Shown piece by piece: positions 1-7,856 of a DNA stretch of 64,000 nt. Numbering within the stretch: the stretch's first letter is position 1; every line of letters begins with the position of its first letter. The notes below the pieces were generated by a model that was given only the letters and a program-made list of their open reading frames with translations, was not told the DNA's origin and searched no databases. Both the position numbers and the translations under genes were made by a program. Source of the stretch: Alteribacillus sp. YIM 98480 (lineage in GTDB: Bacteria; Bacillota; Bacilli; Bacillales; Marinococcaceae); contig NZ_VTOK01000011.1 in the NCBI RefSeq assembly GCF_009765375.1, positions 124,001 to 188,000 of the forward strand, given 5' to 3'.

Positions 1-498
1 TATTTTCAGCTTGCCACCGAGGGGGCGTTATTGTTAAAAGAACTTTGTGATGAATGTGGTTTACTTTCATTTGTTAAGTTTTCAGGGAATAAAGGCTTGC
101 AAGTTTATATACCTCTGCCAGAAGAAACATATACATGGAGCGATACAAATAAAATAACAACTTCATTTGGAGCTTTTTTAACAAAAAAATCTCCTGAACT
201 GTTCACCCAGGAACGACTTAAGAAAAACCGCGGCAGCAAACTTTATATTGATGTCCCTCAACATAGACAGGGAAAAACTATTGTTGCACCGTATTCCTTA
301 CGAGGAAAAACAGAACCCTTGATAGCCTGTCCGCTTTTTTGGGAAGAAGTATCTGATTCTTTAGAGCGCACGCGGTTTACGATGGAACACGTGCTAGAAA
401 GGCTTATCATAAATGGCTGTCCTTTTCAGAAAATGGAGAAAGTGAGAGGAAATCAGCCCATAGATCAACTGCTTTCTATCCTTAAAGATAATAACTAG
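1..498 (+). CDS. ligD: ATP-dependent DNA ligase LigD, C-terminal polymerase domain (5' end outside window)
   Basis: The reading frame is already open at base 1 (YFQLATEGALLLKEL...), so the start lies before the window and only about 165 residues are visible. The visible part matches the end of the archaeo-eukaryotic-primase-type polymerase module of LigD: a GNKGLQVYIPL segment near the start and IDVPQHRQGKTIVAPYSLRG further on, the latter being the family's conserved D...N/H/R...T.APYS.R motif. In Bacillus-type LigD the ligase domain precedes this polymerase domain, so the missing 5' part should be the ligase. LigD works with Ku in non-homologous end joining, often in spores. A uracil-DNA glycosylase follows after 11 bp, which suggests a repair operon. 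The family call is firm; the full domain order cannot be seen. Confidence 0.9.
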   Translation, partial: YFQLATEGALLLKELCDECGLLSFVKFSGNKGLQVYIPLPEETYTWSDTNKITTSFGAFLTKKSPELFTQERLKKNRGSKLYIDVPQHRQGKTIVAPYSLRGKTEPLIACPLFWEEVSDSLERTRFTMEHVLERLIINGCPFQKMEKVRGNQPIDQLLSILKDNN

Positions 499-509
499 AG
501 GAGAAGTCC

Positions 510-1130
510 ATGTTATCAGAAGACCTTATAAAACAATGCCAAAAACGAATAAAACCTTATGATTGTGAAGGATTTGTATACGGAAAAGGACCCCAGCATC
601 CTGTTGTCATGTTTGTTGGCGAAGCTCCAGGCGAAACAGAAATAAATAACGGTATTCCTTTTAGTGGAAGAGCGGGACAGCATTTTAATCAATACCTTGG
701 GTATCTCGGTTTATCGCGAACAGATATTTATATTACAAGTGCGGTTCGCAGCCGGCCTTATAAATGGGAAAAGCGCCGCGGAAAAGAACCTCGTAAATAT
801 AATCGCACCCCAAATCAAAAAGAAATCGCAGCCCATGCACCTATTCTTGATGCCGAGATAAAATGGAGCAATCCTCCAATCATTGTACCAATGGGCCGCA
901 TTGCGTATTGGCGTTTGTTAGGAAACTCGCCACGTATGGATGAAGTGACTGGGGTTCCTATTGAGACTGCTGTCCGCTTCTTAGATGATTGGGAGAAAAA
1001 TACCTATAGCTTTACTGCGAAAACGTATACTATTCTGCCCATTTATCATCCCGCTGCTGTACTTTATAGGCGCAGTTTGGAAACCGATATTTATGAGCAT
1101 TTGGATGAGTTAAAAAAGCTGTTGTTCTGA
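510..1130 (+). CDS. uracil-DNA glycosylase family protein
   Basis: Encodes 206 residues. It carries the GEAPGETE motif of family 4/5-type uracil-DNA glycosylases near residue 37, an IPFSGRAGQ segment near residue 49, and an IYHPAAVLYRR motif near the C-terminus that corresponds to the second active-site loop. The family removes uracil from DNA to start base excision repair. Family 4 enzymes bind an Fe-S cluster through four cysteines; I see only one cysteine near position 10 and one near 19, so the cluster may be absent. The ATG has a GAGGAG ribosome site 6-7 nt upstream and lies 11 bp after ligD, so the two are probably co-transcribed. The precise UDG family number is uncertain. Confidence 0.82.
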   Translation: MLSEDLIKQCQKRIKPYDCEGFVYGKGPQHPVVMFVGEAPGETEINNGIPFSGRAGQHFNQYLGYLGLSRTDIYITSAVRSRPYKWEKRRGKEPRKYNRTPNQKEIAAHAPILDAEIKWSNPPIIVPMGRIAYWRLLGNSPRMDEVTGVPIETAVRFLDDWEKNTYSFTAKTYTILPIYHPAAVLYRRSLETDIYEHLDELKKLLF

Positions 1131-1267
1131 TAATCTGATAAAATGTAAATGTTCGATCAAAATGACAAAATTTTTCGCTTGTTCTCGATGATAATAATGT
1201 TTACGGATTTACGTATTCTTTAATATTCTTGTGCAGCATTATCCGTCTATCTAAATAAGGTCAAATT

Positions 1268-1690
1268 TCAATGTATGAATTGAGTTAATAACTGATTAAA
1301 CTTGTCACGTTCTTCCCAGAAAGGATCGTGACCACTATGTTCAAACGGGACAAGCTGTGAATTTCTTATACTTTGATTTGGTTCTTGAGCTTGGTTAAAG
1401 GGGATAACGTTGTCATGAATACCGTGAATTATTAAAGTGGGAGCAGCAATTTTTAGAATATCTCCATGCAAGTTTTCATCTCTTAACAAAGAAATGACAG
1501 CCGCAGTCGACCAACCTGCTGCCTGTAAACCCATTTGAAAAAACTAGTCCAAGAATCCCAGTTATATACTGAAAGAAAAAGCTGTCCGTAACTCCCTGCG
1601 TCATTAGTATAGCCGCTCATTGGTTTATCTGAATTACCAAAGCCCCTCCAGTCTACTTCAATACAGCGGTAACCCCCATGAAGGGAAAAA
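1268..1690 (-). pseudogene. alpha/beta hydrolase remnant
   Basis: Two hydrolase pieces are in different frames on the minus strand. The upstream piece (about 1690 to 1545) reads HGGYRCIEVDWRGFGNSDKP, the classic strand 3/4 region of alpha/beta hydrolases. The downstream piece (1534 to 1268) reads IAAPTLIIHGIHDNVIPF and ends with EHSGHDPFWEE, which hold the acid and histidine of the catalytic triad. The central part with the nucleophile elbow (G-x-S-x-G) is missing and the frame changes near 1540, so an internal deletion or frameshift has inactivated the gene. No start codon with a ribosome site is visible. The original was probably an esterase or haloperoxidase-like enzyme. Confidence 0.75.
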
Positions 1691-1797
1691 TATCAAACTG
1701 TTTATGGCTTAATGGCCAGCCTAATGAAAGATAGGGTGCAATTTTGTATTCTAAAATTGCACCCTATGATTGAGAACCCCATTCGAAGTCATGTCAT

Positions 1798-3312
1798 TTA
1801 ATTCTTATCTGAATTTTCGTTTTCGTTCTTAGAATCATCTACTATATTATCTTCCTCTGTCTTTTTTATTTCTTCATTCTTTTCCCTTGTTGCCGCTACT
1901 CCTTGTTCATACGTTTCATTGGAAGAACTAACATTATTGATGTTTCCTCGGGAAACATAGCTTTCTAACATTGCCTTCAAGTCCATACCGGTTGCTTCCT
2001 TCAAAGACTCTTGAATGCCAAGCATCGTTGAAGTAACATTATTAGCTATTTTTGAAGATCCACCTTGAGAATGACTTCCACCCATATCAATAACTTTCAT
2101 ATCCTTAATTTGTGAAAGCGGCGCAGAAACTTTCTCCGCATAATCAGGCAGCACGTTTAATAGCATTTCCACTATGGCAGCTTCCCCGTATTGCTCCATT
2201 GCTTTTGCCATTCGTTCTTTCGACTCTGCTTCTGCAATACCACGCTGGCGTATTACTTCTGCTTCGGATTCCCCTTTTATACGTTCTTTATCTGCTTCAG
2301 CCTGGGCTTTTTTCGTTGTTTCATAAGCTTGTGCATCAGCAATAGAACGCCGACGTTTATTTTCCTCTTCTTCTAGCTCCACAGCCCGTTGTCTTTCTAT
2401 GTATTGGACTTGGAGTTCTTCTTCTTTCACCTGCTGAGCTAATTTTTGTTTTTCTAGCTCACCGGCCTGGGCTGCATTCGCTTCCGCTCGGTTTGTTTCT
2501 TTTTGGAATTCAGCTTCTTTAATGTCTTTTTCTTTTTTGGAAGCCGCTATAGCTGTTAAGCGGCGATTTTCTTCATCTTGTGCTTCCTGATCATTTTTAG
2601 CTTGGTAAATACGTGTCTCTTTCTTCGCATCGGACTCTGCCATATTCGCCTTTTTTTGTACGTCGGCAATATGAGGGCGCCCCAGCGCATCAATATAGCC
2701 GTTTTCTTTATCCACATCTTCTACATCATTTAAGGCGAATGACGTAATCTCAAAGCCCATGCCTTTCAGATCCGCTTCAGCGATTTTCTTTACTTGTGTA
2801 TTAACTTCTTTAAAATCATTATAAATTTTCTCAATTGGAAGGGAAGCAATAATGGAACGCAAATGACCATTTAACACATCATTTAATTCGGATTCTCGTT
2901 CACTTTGTTTTTTCCCTAAAAATTTCTCTGCAAAGTTTGCCATTATCTCTAATTCGCTGCCTATACTGATGACAGCCGTACTAGCCACCCTTACAGGAAT
3001 ACCTTCTTTTGTATACGCCTTCTCTGAATCTACTTGCAGCTGGAAAGAAGTTAAATCAATCGGTGTTGCCGTTTGAAACATACGAAGACGATACCCGCCG
3101 CCGCGAATGATTTTCACAGAACGCCCATTTTGATCTTCAAACACATTTTTTTCTTTCTCAGGATCTCCTAAATTTGGGCCGGTGACTATCAGGGCTTCGT
3201 TAGAACTTGCTGTTTTATAGCGAATTCGAAAGATAATAAAGGTCACGACTCCTGCGATAATGGCTAAGAAAATAAGAATAAATAAAATAATCATAAATAA
3301 ACCTTCAATCAT
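1798..3312 (-). CDS. floT: flotillin-like protein FloT (YuaG family)
   Basis: About 504 residues. There is one N-terminal membrane segment (residues 5-30), then a prohibitin-homology (SPFH) domain (about 40-220), then a long glutamate/alanine-rich coiled coil (about 220-400) with repeated AEA/QAE heptads, and a polar C-terminal tail. This is the standard layout and length of bacterial flotillins, which form detergent-resistant membrane foci and affect membrane fluidity, secretion and signalling. GGAGG lies 7 nt before the second ATG of the minus-strand start (3312); a GTG one codon earlier is possible. The NfeD-like partner (yuaF), which often precedes floT, is not here. A sigma-W-type promoter lies upstream at 3476-3502, matching the known sigma-W control of the B. 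subtilis homologue. Confidence 0.93.
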   Translation of the reverse strand: MIEGLFMIILFILIFLAIIAGVVTFIIFRIRYKTASSNEALIVTGPNLGDPEKEKNVFEDQNGRSVKIIRGGGYRLRMFQTATPIDLTSFQLQVDSEKAYTKEGIPVRVASTAVISIGSELEIMANFAEKFLGKKQSERESELNDVLNGHLRSIIASLPIEKIYNDFKEVNTQVKKIAEADLKGMGFEITSFALNDVEDVDKENGYIDALGRPHIADVQKKANMAESDAKKETRIYQAKNDQEAQDEENRRLTAIAASKKEKDIKEAEFQKETNRAEANAAQAGELEKQKLAQQVKEEELQVQYIERQRAVELEEEENKRRRSIADAQAYETTKKAQAEADKERIKGESEAEVIRQRGIAEAESKERMAKAMEQYGEAAIVEMLLNVLPDYAEKVSAPLSQIKDMKVIDMGGSHSQGGSSKIANNVTSTMLGIQESLKEATGMDLKAMLESYVSRGNINNVSSSNETYEQGVAATREKNEEIKKTEEDNIVDDSKNENENSDKN

Positions 3313-3475
3313 CACTATTCCTCCTTTAATTAAAGTTCACGATAAACGCGACTTTCTGTTCGTAACCAACAAATTGGTAAAAATAAAATAAATGGCATAA
3401 GGGAATTTCACTTCTCCCCTTAGGCATTTTCCTATCTTCTTCTCACCTGCCTTCATTCGACATCTTATTCTTTAT

Positions 3476-3502
3476 TACGAAAAAGAAAAAATAAAGGTTT
3501 CA
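3476..3502 (-). promoter_or_regulatory. sigma-W-type promoter of floT
   Basis: On the minus strand TGAAAC (3502-3497) is followed by 17 nt and then CGTA (3479-3476). The stretch after TGAAAC continues CTTT, as in extended sigma-W -35 elements. This is the consensus of the extracytoplasmic-function factor sigma-W, which drives yuaF-floT in B. subtilis. The leader to floT would be about 155 nt. Confidence 0.75.
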
Positions 3503-3574
3503 ATTTTAGATAGATTTATGTATTTCTTTGTCTAATCGAATCAATCTTCATATTTTGTTAGCTGCTCAAACAAA

Positions 3575-3735
3575 TAAGAAAAGCACAAGCGACTTGCTCA
3601 CGAGCGACAAGTCCGGGAGGGTCGACATATGGAAAGCTGATCTTTGCTTTCCGTTGACGGACCGAAAGAATCTCGAGCGAGTAGGCGCTGGATTAGACAT
3701 GTAAAACGCCAAATATTTATGCTTTCTTACCTTTT
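3575..3735 (+). repeat. MITE-like repeat, copy A (161 bp)
   Basis: Starts TAAGAAAAGC and ends TTTCTTACCTTT, so its outer bases form a short terminal inverted repeat (TAAGAAA/TTTCTTA). The interior has GGAAAGC-N8-GCTTTCC (with one change in this copy) and an outer stem pairing the GCGAC/GAGCGA and GGCGC segments. Six further copies lie in this window (see 14713, 17117, 22430, 33416, 43712, 61776). This copy has more substitutions than most. It lies in the floT/hut intergenic gap. Confidence 0.85.
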
Positions 3736-3738
3736 AAA

Positions 3739-3865
3739 GAAAACTTGGTTAGCGCCAAGCCTTTAGACTAAAGTGATTGCCTAGTTGCATTTATACCTGA
3801 TTTCCTCAACATTTTGACGATGTCGATGATTCATCCACGCTAAAATTTATACTTTTCTATCAATA
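3739..3865 (+). repeat. companion repeat to the MITE-like element (first copy)
   Basis: About 127 bp, beginning with the hairpin CTTGGTTAGCGCCAAG and including CTGATTTCCTCAACATTTTG and GTCGATGATTCATCCA. A close second copy is at 16982-17110. Here it abuts the right end of repeat copy A; at the second site it abuts the left end of copy C. It does not encode a protein. Confidence 0.75.
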
Positions 3866-3866
3866 G

Positions 3867-3906
3867 AAAAAAAGGATGCTGCTCCTACAGGAAAGCATCC
3901 TCTTTT
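3867..3906 (-). terminator. terminator of the hutP-hutH-permease unit
   Basis: AGGATGCT (3873-3880) pairs with AGCATCCT across a 12-nt loop. On the minus strand the hairpin is followed by eight T. It lies about 85 bp after the permease stop. The other side also has a CTTTTT tract, so it may act in both directions. Confidence 0.8.
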
Positions 3907-3989
3907 TGCCACATTATGATGACAGCTCTATTAACTAGTGCTGAGATGTATTAATTCCTAATATTTTGCTGGCCTAAAATGAAGATCGT

Positions 3990-5309
3990 TTATAAAATTA
4001 ATGCTGCGATTAAACCAAAAATTAAGAGAGGAATATTAAAATGTAAAAATGTTGGTACACACGTGTCCCAAATGTGATTGTGCTTCCCATCTGCGTTTAA
4101 ACCAGATGTTGGCCCAAGGGTGCTGTCAGAAGCTGGAGACCCTGCATCGCCCACTGCTCCTGCTGTACCAATTAATGCAGCTGTTGCTAGCGGAGAAAAG
4201 CCTAACGCACTACAAAGAGGTACAAATAGCGCAGCGAGAATAGGAATGGTTCCAAAAGACGAGCCAATTCCCATCGTTATAATCATTCCAACAATAAGAA
4301 TTGCAACAGCTCCAAAAAATTTGCTGTCACCAACAATAGTTGAAGATGTTTCGACTAACTCCTCTACAGCCCCAATATCTTGTAAAACGGTAGCATATCC
4401 AGAAGCAACCAGCATGACAAACGCGATCATCCCCATCATTTTAATGCCGTCGTTAACTATGTTTTCTCCTTCTTTAAACGGAACGATTCTGAATACTAAC
4501 ATTAGAATAATACCAGTAAGCGCTCCCAAAATTAGTGAGTCTGCAGCTAACTGCACGGCAAGAGCAGAAATAATAGCAATTATGGTGAAAAAGTGAGACA
4601 TTGTAAATATCATTTTCTTTTCTGTCGTTGCGGCAGTCTCTTCTTCTGCTGATATATCTTTCATCTGCTGAACGGATGTATCTCGATCTTTTCGAAAGGT
4701 TATAAATATAGCAAACAGTAGACCACATAACATTCCAATGCCTGGTAATAACAATGCGATTGGGATTTGACCAAGATTGATTGACATGCCATTCGCATTC
4801 ATTTCGTCTCTAATAATTCCATGAAAAATCAAACCGAAACCAGCAGGAATCATGACATACGGAGCTTTTAAGCCGAATGTTAAAGCTGTGGCTACTCCTC
4901 TGCGATCCAGCTTCATAGTGTCAAATAAGTGCAACAGCGGCGGAATCAAAATAGGAATAAAAGCAATATGTACAGGAACGACGTTTTGCGACAAACATGC
5001 GACTCCTGCGATGGTAAGTAGTAACACTGCTTTTTTTCCTTTTAAAACTTTTATTAAGTGTTTAACGAGAAATCCTGTTATTCCCGAGTAACCGATCATT
5101 ACTGCAAATGCTCCAAGTAAAATGTAGCTTAAGGCGGTGTTAGCCTGCCCTCCCATTCCAGAAACGAGCATTTCAATTGTATCCGAAAGTGATAATCCAG
5201 CAGCAGCCCCTGCTGAAAGGGCTGCAAACAGTATCGCCAGCACAACGTTTAGCCGCAACAAACTTAAAACCACCATAACAAAAACAGATATCACTACTGC
5301 ATTAAACAA
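3990..5309 (-). CDS. Na+/H+ antiporter-family permease, probable histidine/amino-acid transporter (YuiF-like)
   Basis: About 439 residues, almost entirely hydrophobic, with roughly 11-12 membrane helices. It resembles the NhaC-type/Na+-H+ antiporter family branch that contains B. subtilis YuiF. Visible family features are SQNVVPVHIAFIPILIPPLL near residue 110 and a C-terminal TAGAVGDAGSPASDSTLGPTSGLN segment. Its stop ends the hutP-hutH unit and it begins only 27 bp after hutH, so import of histidine or urocanate is the likely role; this is inference from context. I chose the TTG at 5309 because AAAGGAGAGGG lies just upstream; a GTG six codons earlier would overlap that ribosome site. Confidence 0.8.
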   Translation of the reverse strand: MFNAVVISVFVMVVLSLLRLNVVLAILFAALSAGAAAGLSLSDTIEMLVSGMGGQANTALSYILLGAFAVMIGYSGITGFLVKHLIKVLKGKKAVLLLTIAGVACLSQNVVPVHIAFIPILIPPLLHLFDTMKLDRRGVATALTFGLKAPYVMIPAGFGLIFHGIIRDEMNANGMSINLGQIPIALLLPGIGMLCGLLFAIFITFRKDRDTSVQQMKDISAEEETAATTEKKMIFTMSHFFTIIAIISALAVQLAADSLILGALTGIILMLVFRIVPFKEGENIVNDGIKMMGMIAFVMLVASGYATVLQDIGAVEELVETSSTIVGDSKFFGAVAILIVGMIITMGIGSSFGTIPILAALFVPLCSALGFSPLATAALIGTAGAVGDAGSPASDSTLGPTSGLNADGKHNHIWDTCVPTFLHFNIPLLIFGLIAALIL

Positions 5310-5336
5310 ATAACCCTCTCCTTTCACCTATGAAAT

Positions 5337-6857
5337 TTAAGAATGTACCGTTTTATTTTTCATTCCAACAGACGTTATTGAAAATTTTTTTATCCATCTG
5401 TACATCGCTTCTATATCTTTATAAAACATCCGATCAGAATCAATAAACGGGACAATGGTCCGGCCTGCTTCCAAAAATGCTCTTGTCATAGGTGCCATTT
5501 TGTTCTTTCCGCGATACTCAGCTGCCTGCATACTGCAGATTGCTTCAATCGCTAACACTCTGGATGCATTTTCAATCACCTTTGCTGTATGTCTCGAAGC
5601 TATCGTTCCCATACTGACATGATCTTCTTGATTTCCAGAAGAAGGAATGGAGTCAACACTTGCCGGATGAGTCAGCGTCTTATTTTCTGAAACAAGTGAT
5701 GCGGCCACGTACTGCATAATCATGGCACCGGATTGCAATCCTGGTTCCGGGCTTAAAAACGGAGGCAAATCATTCAATTGAGGATTAACAAGCCGTTCAA
5801 TTCGGCGCTCAGAAATGTTAGCCAGCTCCGCCATGGCAATCCCCATGAAATCCATTGCTAATGCAATGGGCTGACCATGAAAGTTCCCTCCGGAAATTAC
5901 TTTCTCTCCATTATTAAAGATAAGCGGGTTATCTGTCGCCGCATTCATTTCAATTTCAAGCTTTTCTTTAACATAATGAAGCGTTTGCCATGTTGCTCCG
6001 TGTACTTGCGGAATGCAACGGAGAGAATATGCATCTTGGACACGCAACTCTCCTTGTTTTGTTGTTAATTGACTGTCTTTCAAGTATTTTCGAATTCGCT
6101 CTGCTACATCTACTTGTTCTTGGTAGCCGCGTGCCCTATGAATTTCTTCATCAAACGCATCCATTATACCGCACAACCCTTCTATTGTGGTTGCAGCAAT
6201 TACTTCTGATTGATAGGCAAGGTTTTCTGCTTCTAAATAGGCAATAACGCCCATTGCTGTCATCGCCTGTGTACCGTTAATAAGTGCCAAACCTTCTTTA
6301 GCTGTTAACGTAATAGGCTCCATTTTTTCCTGTGTTAATGCATGGATGGCAGGTACTTTTTCCTCTTTATAAAATACTTCTCCTTCCCCGAGGAGTACTA
6401 AGGCTAAATGGGACAATGGCGCCAAGTCTCCGCTTGCCCCAAGAGACCCTTGCTGAGGAATGACCGGGTGAATCTGTTTGTTTACAAGCTCCAGAAGACG
6501 ATCAATAATAAGCGGACGCACACCAGAATACCCTTTCAGGAGGGCATTAGCCCTCAATACTAGCATTGCTCGTGAAACGGTTTCTGGAAAAGCTTCACCA
6601 ACTCCGCACGCATGCGAGTGAATTAAGTTTTTTTGGAGTACTTCCACATCTCCCTTTTGAATGAGCACATCGCTGAATTTTCCAAAACCAGTCGTAATTC
6701 CATAAATAACTTGTTGATTTTCCACGATAGAGTCTACTGCCTCGCGGCTCTTTTTCACATCCTCTATGCTTTTCTTTGCAGCGTCAACTTTCTCCCCATC
6801 AAACAATACTTGTTTCATTTCAGTAAAATTAAGTGAATGCCCTGTCAAGGTCACCAT
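5337..6857 (-). CDS. hutH: histidine ammonia-lyase
   Basis: About 506 residues, the usual length. It removes ammonia from L-histidine to give urocanate, the first step of histidine breakdown. The segment [14 protein letters not shown] around residues 138-150 holds the Ala-Ser-Gly triad (about 141-143) that cyclises into the MIO cofactor. [12 protein letters not shown] near residue 52 is the family's tyrosine loop, and the SGNFHGQP-type motif appears as [11 protein letters not shown]. The ATG at 6857 has GAGGAG 8 nt upstream. It is preceded by the HutP-regulated terminator (6901-6951), so expression should depend on histidine-bound HutP. It lies between hutP and a permease in one transcription unit. 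Confidence 0.97.
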   Translation of the reverse strand: MVTLTGHSLNFTEMKQVLFDGEKVDAAKKSIEDVKKSREAVDSIVENQQVIYGITTGFGKFSDVLIQKGDVEVLQKNLIHSHACGVGEAFPETVSRAMLVLRANALLKGYSGVRPLIIDRLLELVNKQIHPVIPQQGSLGASGDLAPLSHLALVLLGEGEVFYKEEKVPAIHALTQEKMEPITLTAKEGLALINGTQAMTAMGVIAYLEAENLAYQSEVIAATTIEGLCGIMDAFDEEIHRARGYQEQVDVAERIRKYLKDSQLTTKQGELRVQDAYSLRCIPQVHGATWQTLHYVKEKLEIEMNAATDNPLIFNNGEKVISGGNFHGQPIALAMDFMGIAMAELANISERRIERLVNPQLNDLPPFLSPEPGLQSGAMIMQYVAASLVSENKTLTHPASVDSIPSSGNQEDHVSMGTIASRHTAKVIENASRVLAIEAICSMQAAEYRGKNKMAPMTRAFLEAGRTIVPFIDSDRMFYKDIEAMYRWIKKFSITSVGMKNKTVHS

Positions 6858-6900
6858 ATTTCTCACTCCTCTAGTTTCTTTACTTCGTTAAAGCGCCAAT

Positions 6901-6951
6901 AAAAAAGGGGCTATATCAATGCAACGTTAACAGTCGCAGTGATATAGCCCC
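6901..6951 (-). terminator. HutP-controlled intrinsic terminator between hutP and hutH
   Basis: GGGGCTATATCA (6907-6918) and TGATATAGCCCC (6940-6951) form a perfect 12-bp stem with a 21-nt loop. On the minus strand it is followed by six T (6906-6901). Its position between hutP and hutH is the same as in B. subtilis, where histidine- and Mg-bound HutP prevents termination. Confidence 0.92.
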
Positions 6952-6971
6952 CTAAACTCTACTAATAACTG
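6952..6971 (-). promoter_or_regulatory. HutP-type NAG motifs abutting the hutH terminator
   Basis: In the minus-strand RNA just before the terminator stem, NAG triplets occur as CAG-UUAU-UAG (ending 6962) and UAG-AGUU-UAG (ending 6952), each pair spaced by 4 nt. This is the NAG-N4-NAG spacing recognised by HutP. The last UAG touches the first G of the terminator stem, as expected for an antitermination site. Confidence 0.7.
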
Positions 6972-6983
6972 TGGGCAGTTTAT

Positions 6984-7430
6984 TTAAATGTGATTAACAC
7001 CTAATCCAATTGTTTCATGTTCGGCCCCTTTTACCGGTGCACCAATCGTGCCATATAAGGAAACGGCAATCCATTCTCCTTCATTCTTATTTTCATAGGG
7101 TGTACCCCCCCGGACAATTGCAAAGCTAAGTCCTACTGTGCGCAGCATCGATCCTAATTGAACCTGTCCTCGTGTTACACCATGCAGTGATTCGATAATG
7201 GCATGGTACAATGCATGACTTTCACGATAAAGACCGGTTTCTACAATTTCATTCTTCTTCGCTGCTGTCTCAATAGCTGCTACCACTTTGTGAGCTTCCA
7301 TCGAGCCAACTTTTCCTGTGCAGCACTTCCAATCTAATTGCTTTATCTTTTCTAACTCTTCGCTCTTGTCATCGCTAAGTACTAGGAGAATAGCGCTTCT
7401 CCCGATACGAGAATCCTTACTTAAGGACAT
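6984..7430 (-). CDS. hutP: hut operon positive regulatory protein HutP
   Basis: 148 residues, the size of B. subtilis HutP, with the same start region ([10 protein letters not shown] against MTLHKERRIG). HutP is a hexameric RNA-binding antiterminator that needs L-histidine and a divalent metal. The conserved [20 protein letters not shown] block, the [21 protein letters not shown] block with the metal/histidine-binding histidines, and the end [25 protein letters not shown] are all present. I use the ATG at 7430; a GTG three codons earlier is also possible. It is the first gene of its unit, with its own promoter (7519-7548). Its leader carries a second NAG array (7475-7512), which suggests self-regulation. 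Confidence 0.96.
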   Translation of the reverse strand: MSLSKDSRIGRSAILLVLSDDKSEELEKIKQLDWKCCTGKVGSMEAHKVVAAIETAAKKNEIVETGLYRESHALYHAIIESLHGVTRGQVQLGSMLRTVGLSFAIVRGGTPYENKNEGEWIAVSLYGTIGAPVKGAEHETIGLGVNHI

Positions 7431-7474
7431 TATAAACACTCTTTTCCCTCTCGATCTGATAACTTCAGACGAAT

Positions 7475-7512
7475 CTAATAACTAATATCTTATATCTTAT
7501 ATCTTATAACTA
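7475..7512 (-). promoter_or_regulatory. six-copy NAG array in the hutP leader
   Basis: Read on the minus strand, UAG, AAG, AAG, AAG, UAG, UAG occur at a strict 7-nt period (complement C at 7510, 7503, 7496, 7489, 7482, 7475), each separated by UUAU or AUAU. HutP recognises NAG triplets with 4-nt spacers, so this is twice the usual three-repeat site. It starts at or beside the predicted transcription start, so nearly the whole array would be the 5' end of the hutP mRNA. Confidence 0.7.
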
Positions 7513-7518
7513 ATAGTA

Positions 7519-7548
7519 ATTGTAAGCGTTTTTTCAAAACCATGTCAA
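7519..7548 (-). promoter_or_regulatory. sigma-A promoter of hutP-hutH with cre-like spacer
   Basis: TTGACA (7548-7543) and TACAAT (7524-7519) are 18 nt apart on the minus strand. The spacer/-10 contains AACGCTTACA, which matches the right half of the CcpA cre consensus but lacks the TG of the left half. Catabolite repression is known for hut in B. subtilis; the site here is only a partial match. Confidence 0.72.
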
Positions 7549-7587
7549 TAGATTTTTTAGTGGTTTAATATCTTGGTATTTCGTGCG

Positions 7588-7839
7588 TTAATCGCTTCCG
7601 CTAGGTAATTGATCTTCTTTTAGTATAGCTAATGTCATATCCGATACTACGATGTCTCCGGGACATACGTTCACTCTTTCAACTATTCCGCAGCTGCTTA
7701 TTTCTACCTTTTTGACTGAACCGTGAGCAGTTTTAATAGAAAAGAGAGGTTCCCATTCATGAACGAATCCTCCTCGATTAACGAAAACTTTTTGCACTTT
7801 CCCTTGGTATTCACTTTGGATTGTTCGATAGCTGCTCAT
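7588..7839 (-). CDS. small biotinyl/lipoyl-like domain protein in hut cluster
   Basis: 83 residues. It has the pattern of a biotinyl/lipoyl-attachment fold: GKVQKVFVNRGGFVHEWEPLF, then SCGIVERVNVCPGDIV and a closing LAILKED. The hairpin that normally carries the modified lysine (AMKM or ETDKA) here reads IKTAHGS, so no lysine sits at the expected tip. It may be a structural or binding protein rather than a carrier. AAGGGGG lies 8-9 nt before the ATG at 7839, which is why I prefer it to the ATG nine codons earlier. It follows the glutamate dehydrogenase gene by 17 bp and ends its operon. No specific function is recognised. Confidence 0.6.
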   Translation of the reverse strand: MSSYRTIQSEYQGKVQKVFVNRGGFVHEWEPLFSIKTAHGSVKKVEISSCGIVERVNVCPGDIVVSDMTLAILKEDQLPSGSD

Positions 7840-7856
7840 CTCTCTTTCCCCCTTTT

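Noticed and set aside
4078-4596. Long plus-strand frame (172 residues) opposite the permease gene
   Set aside because: Antisense of a hydrophobic membrane protein gives long Pro/Ser/Ile frames by chance; the minus-strand frame has motifs, neighbours and a ribosome site.
7475-7512. The ATCTTAT repeats as a plain microsatellite
   Set aside because: The 7-nt unit varies in its spacer (ATAA or ATAT) and triplet (CTA or CTT), while the NAG positions are exact and lie in a hutP leader, so a HutP site explains more.
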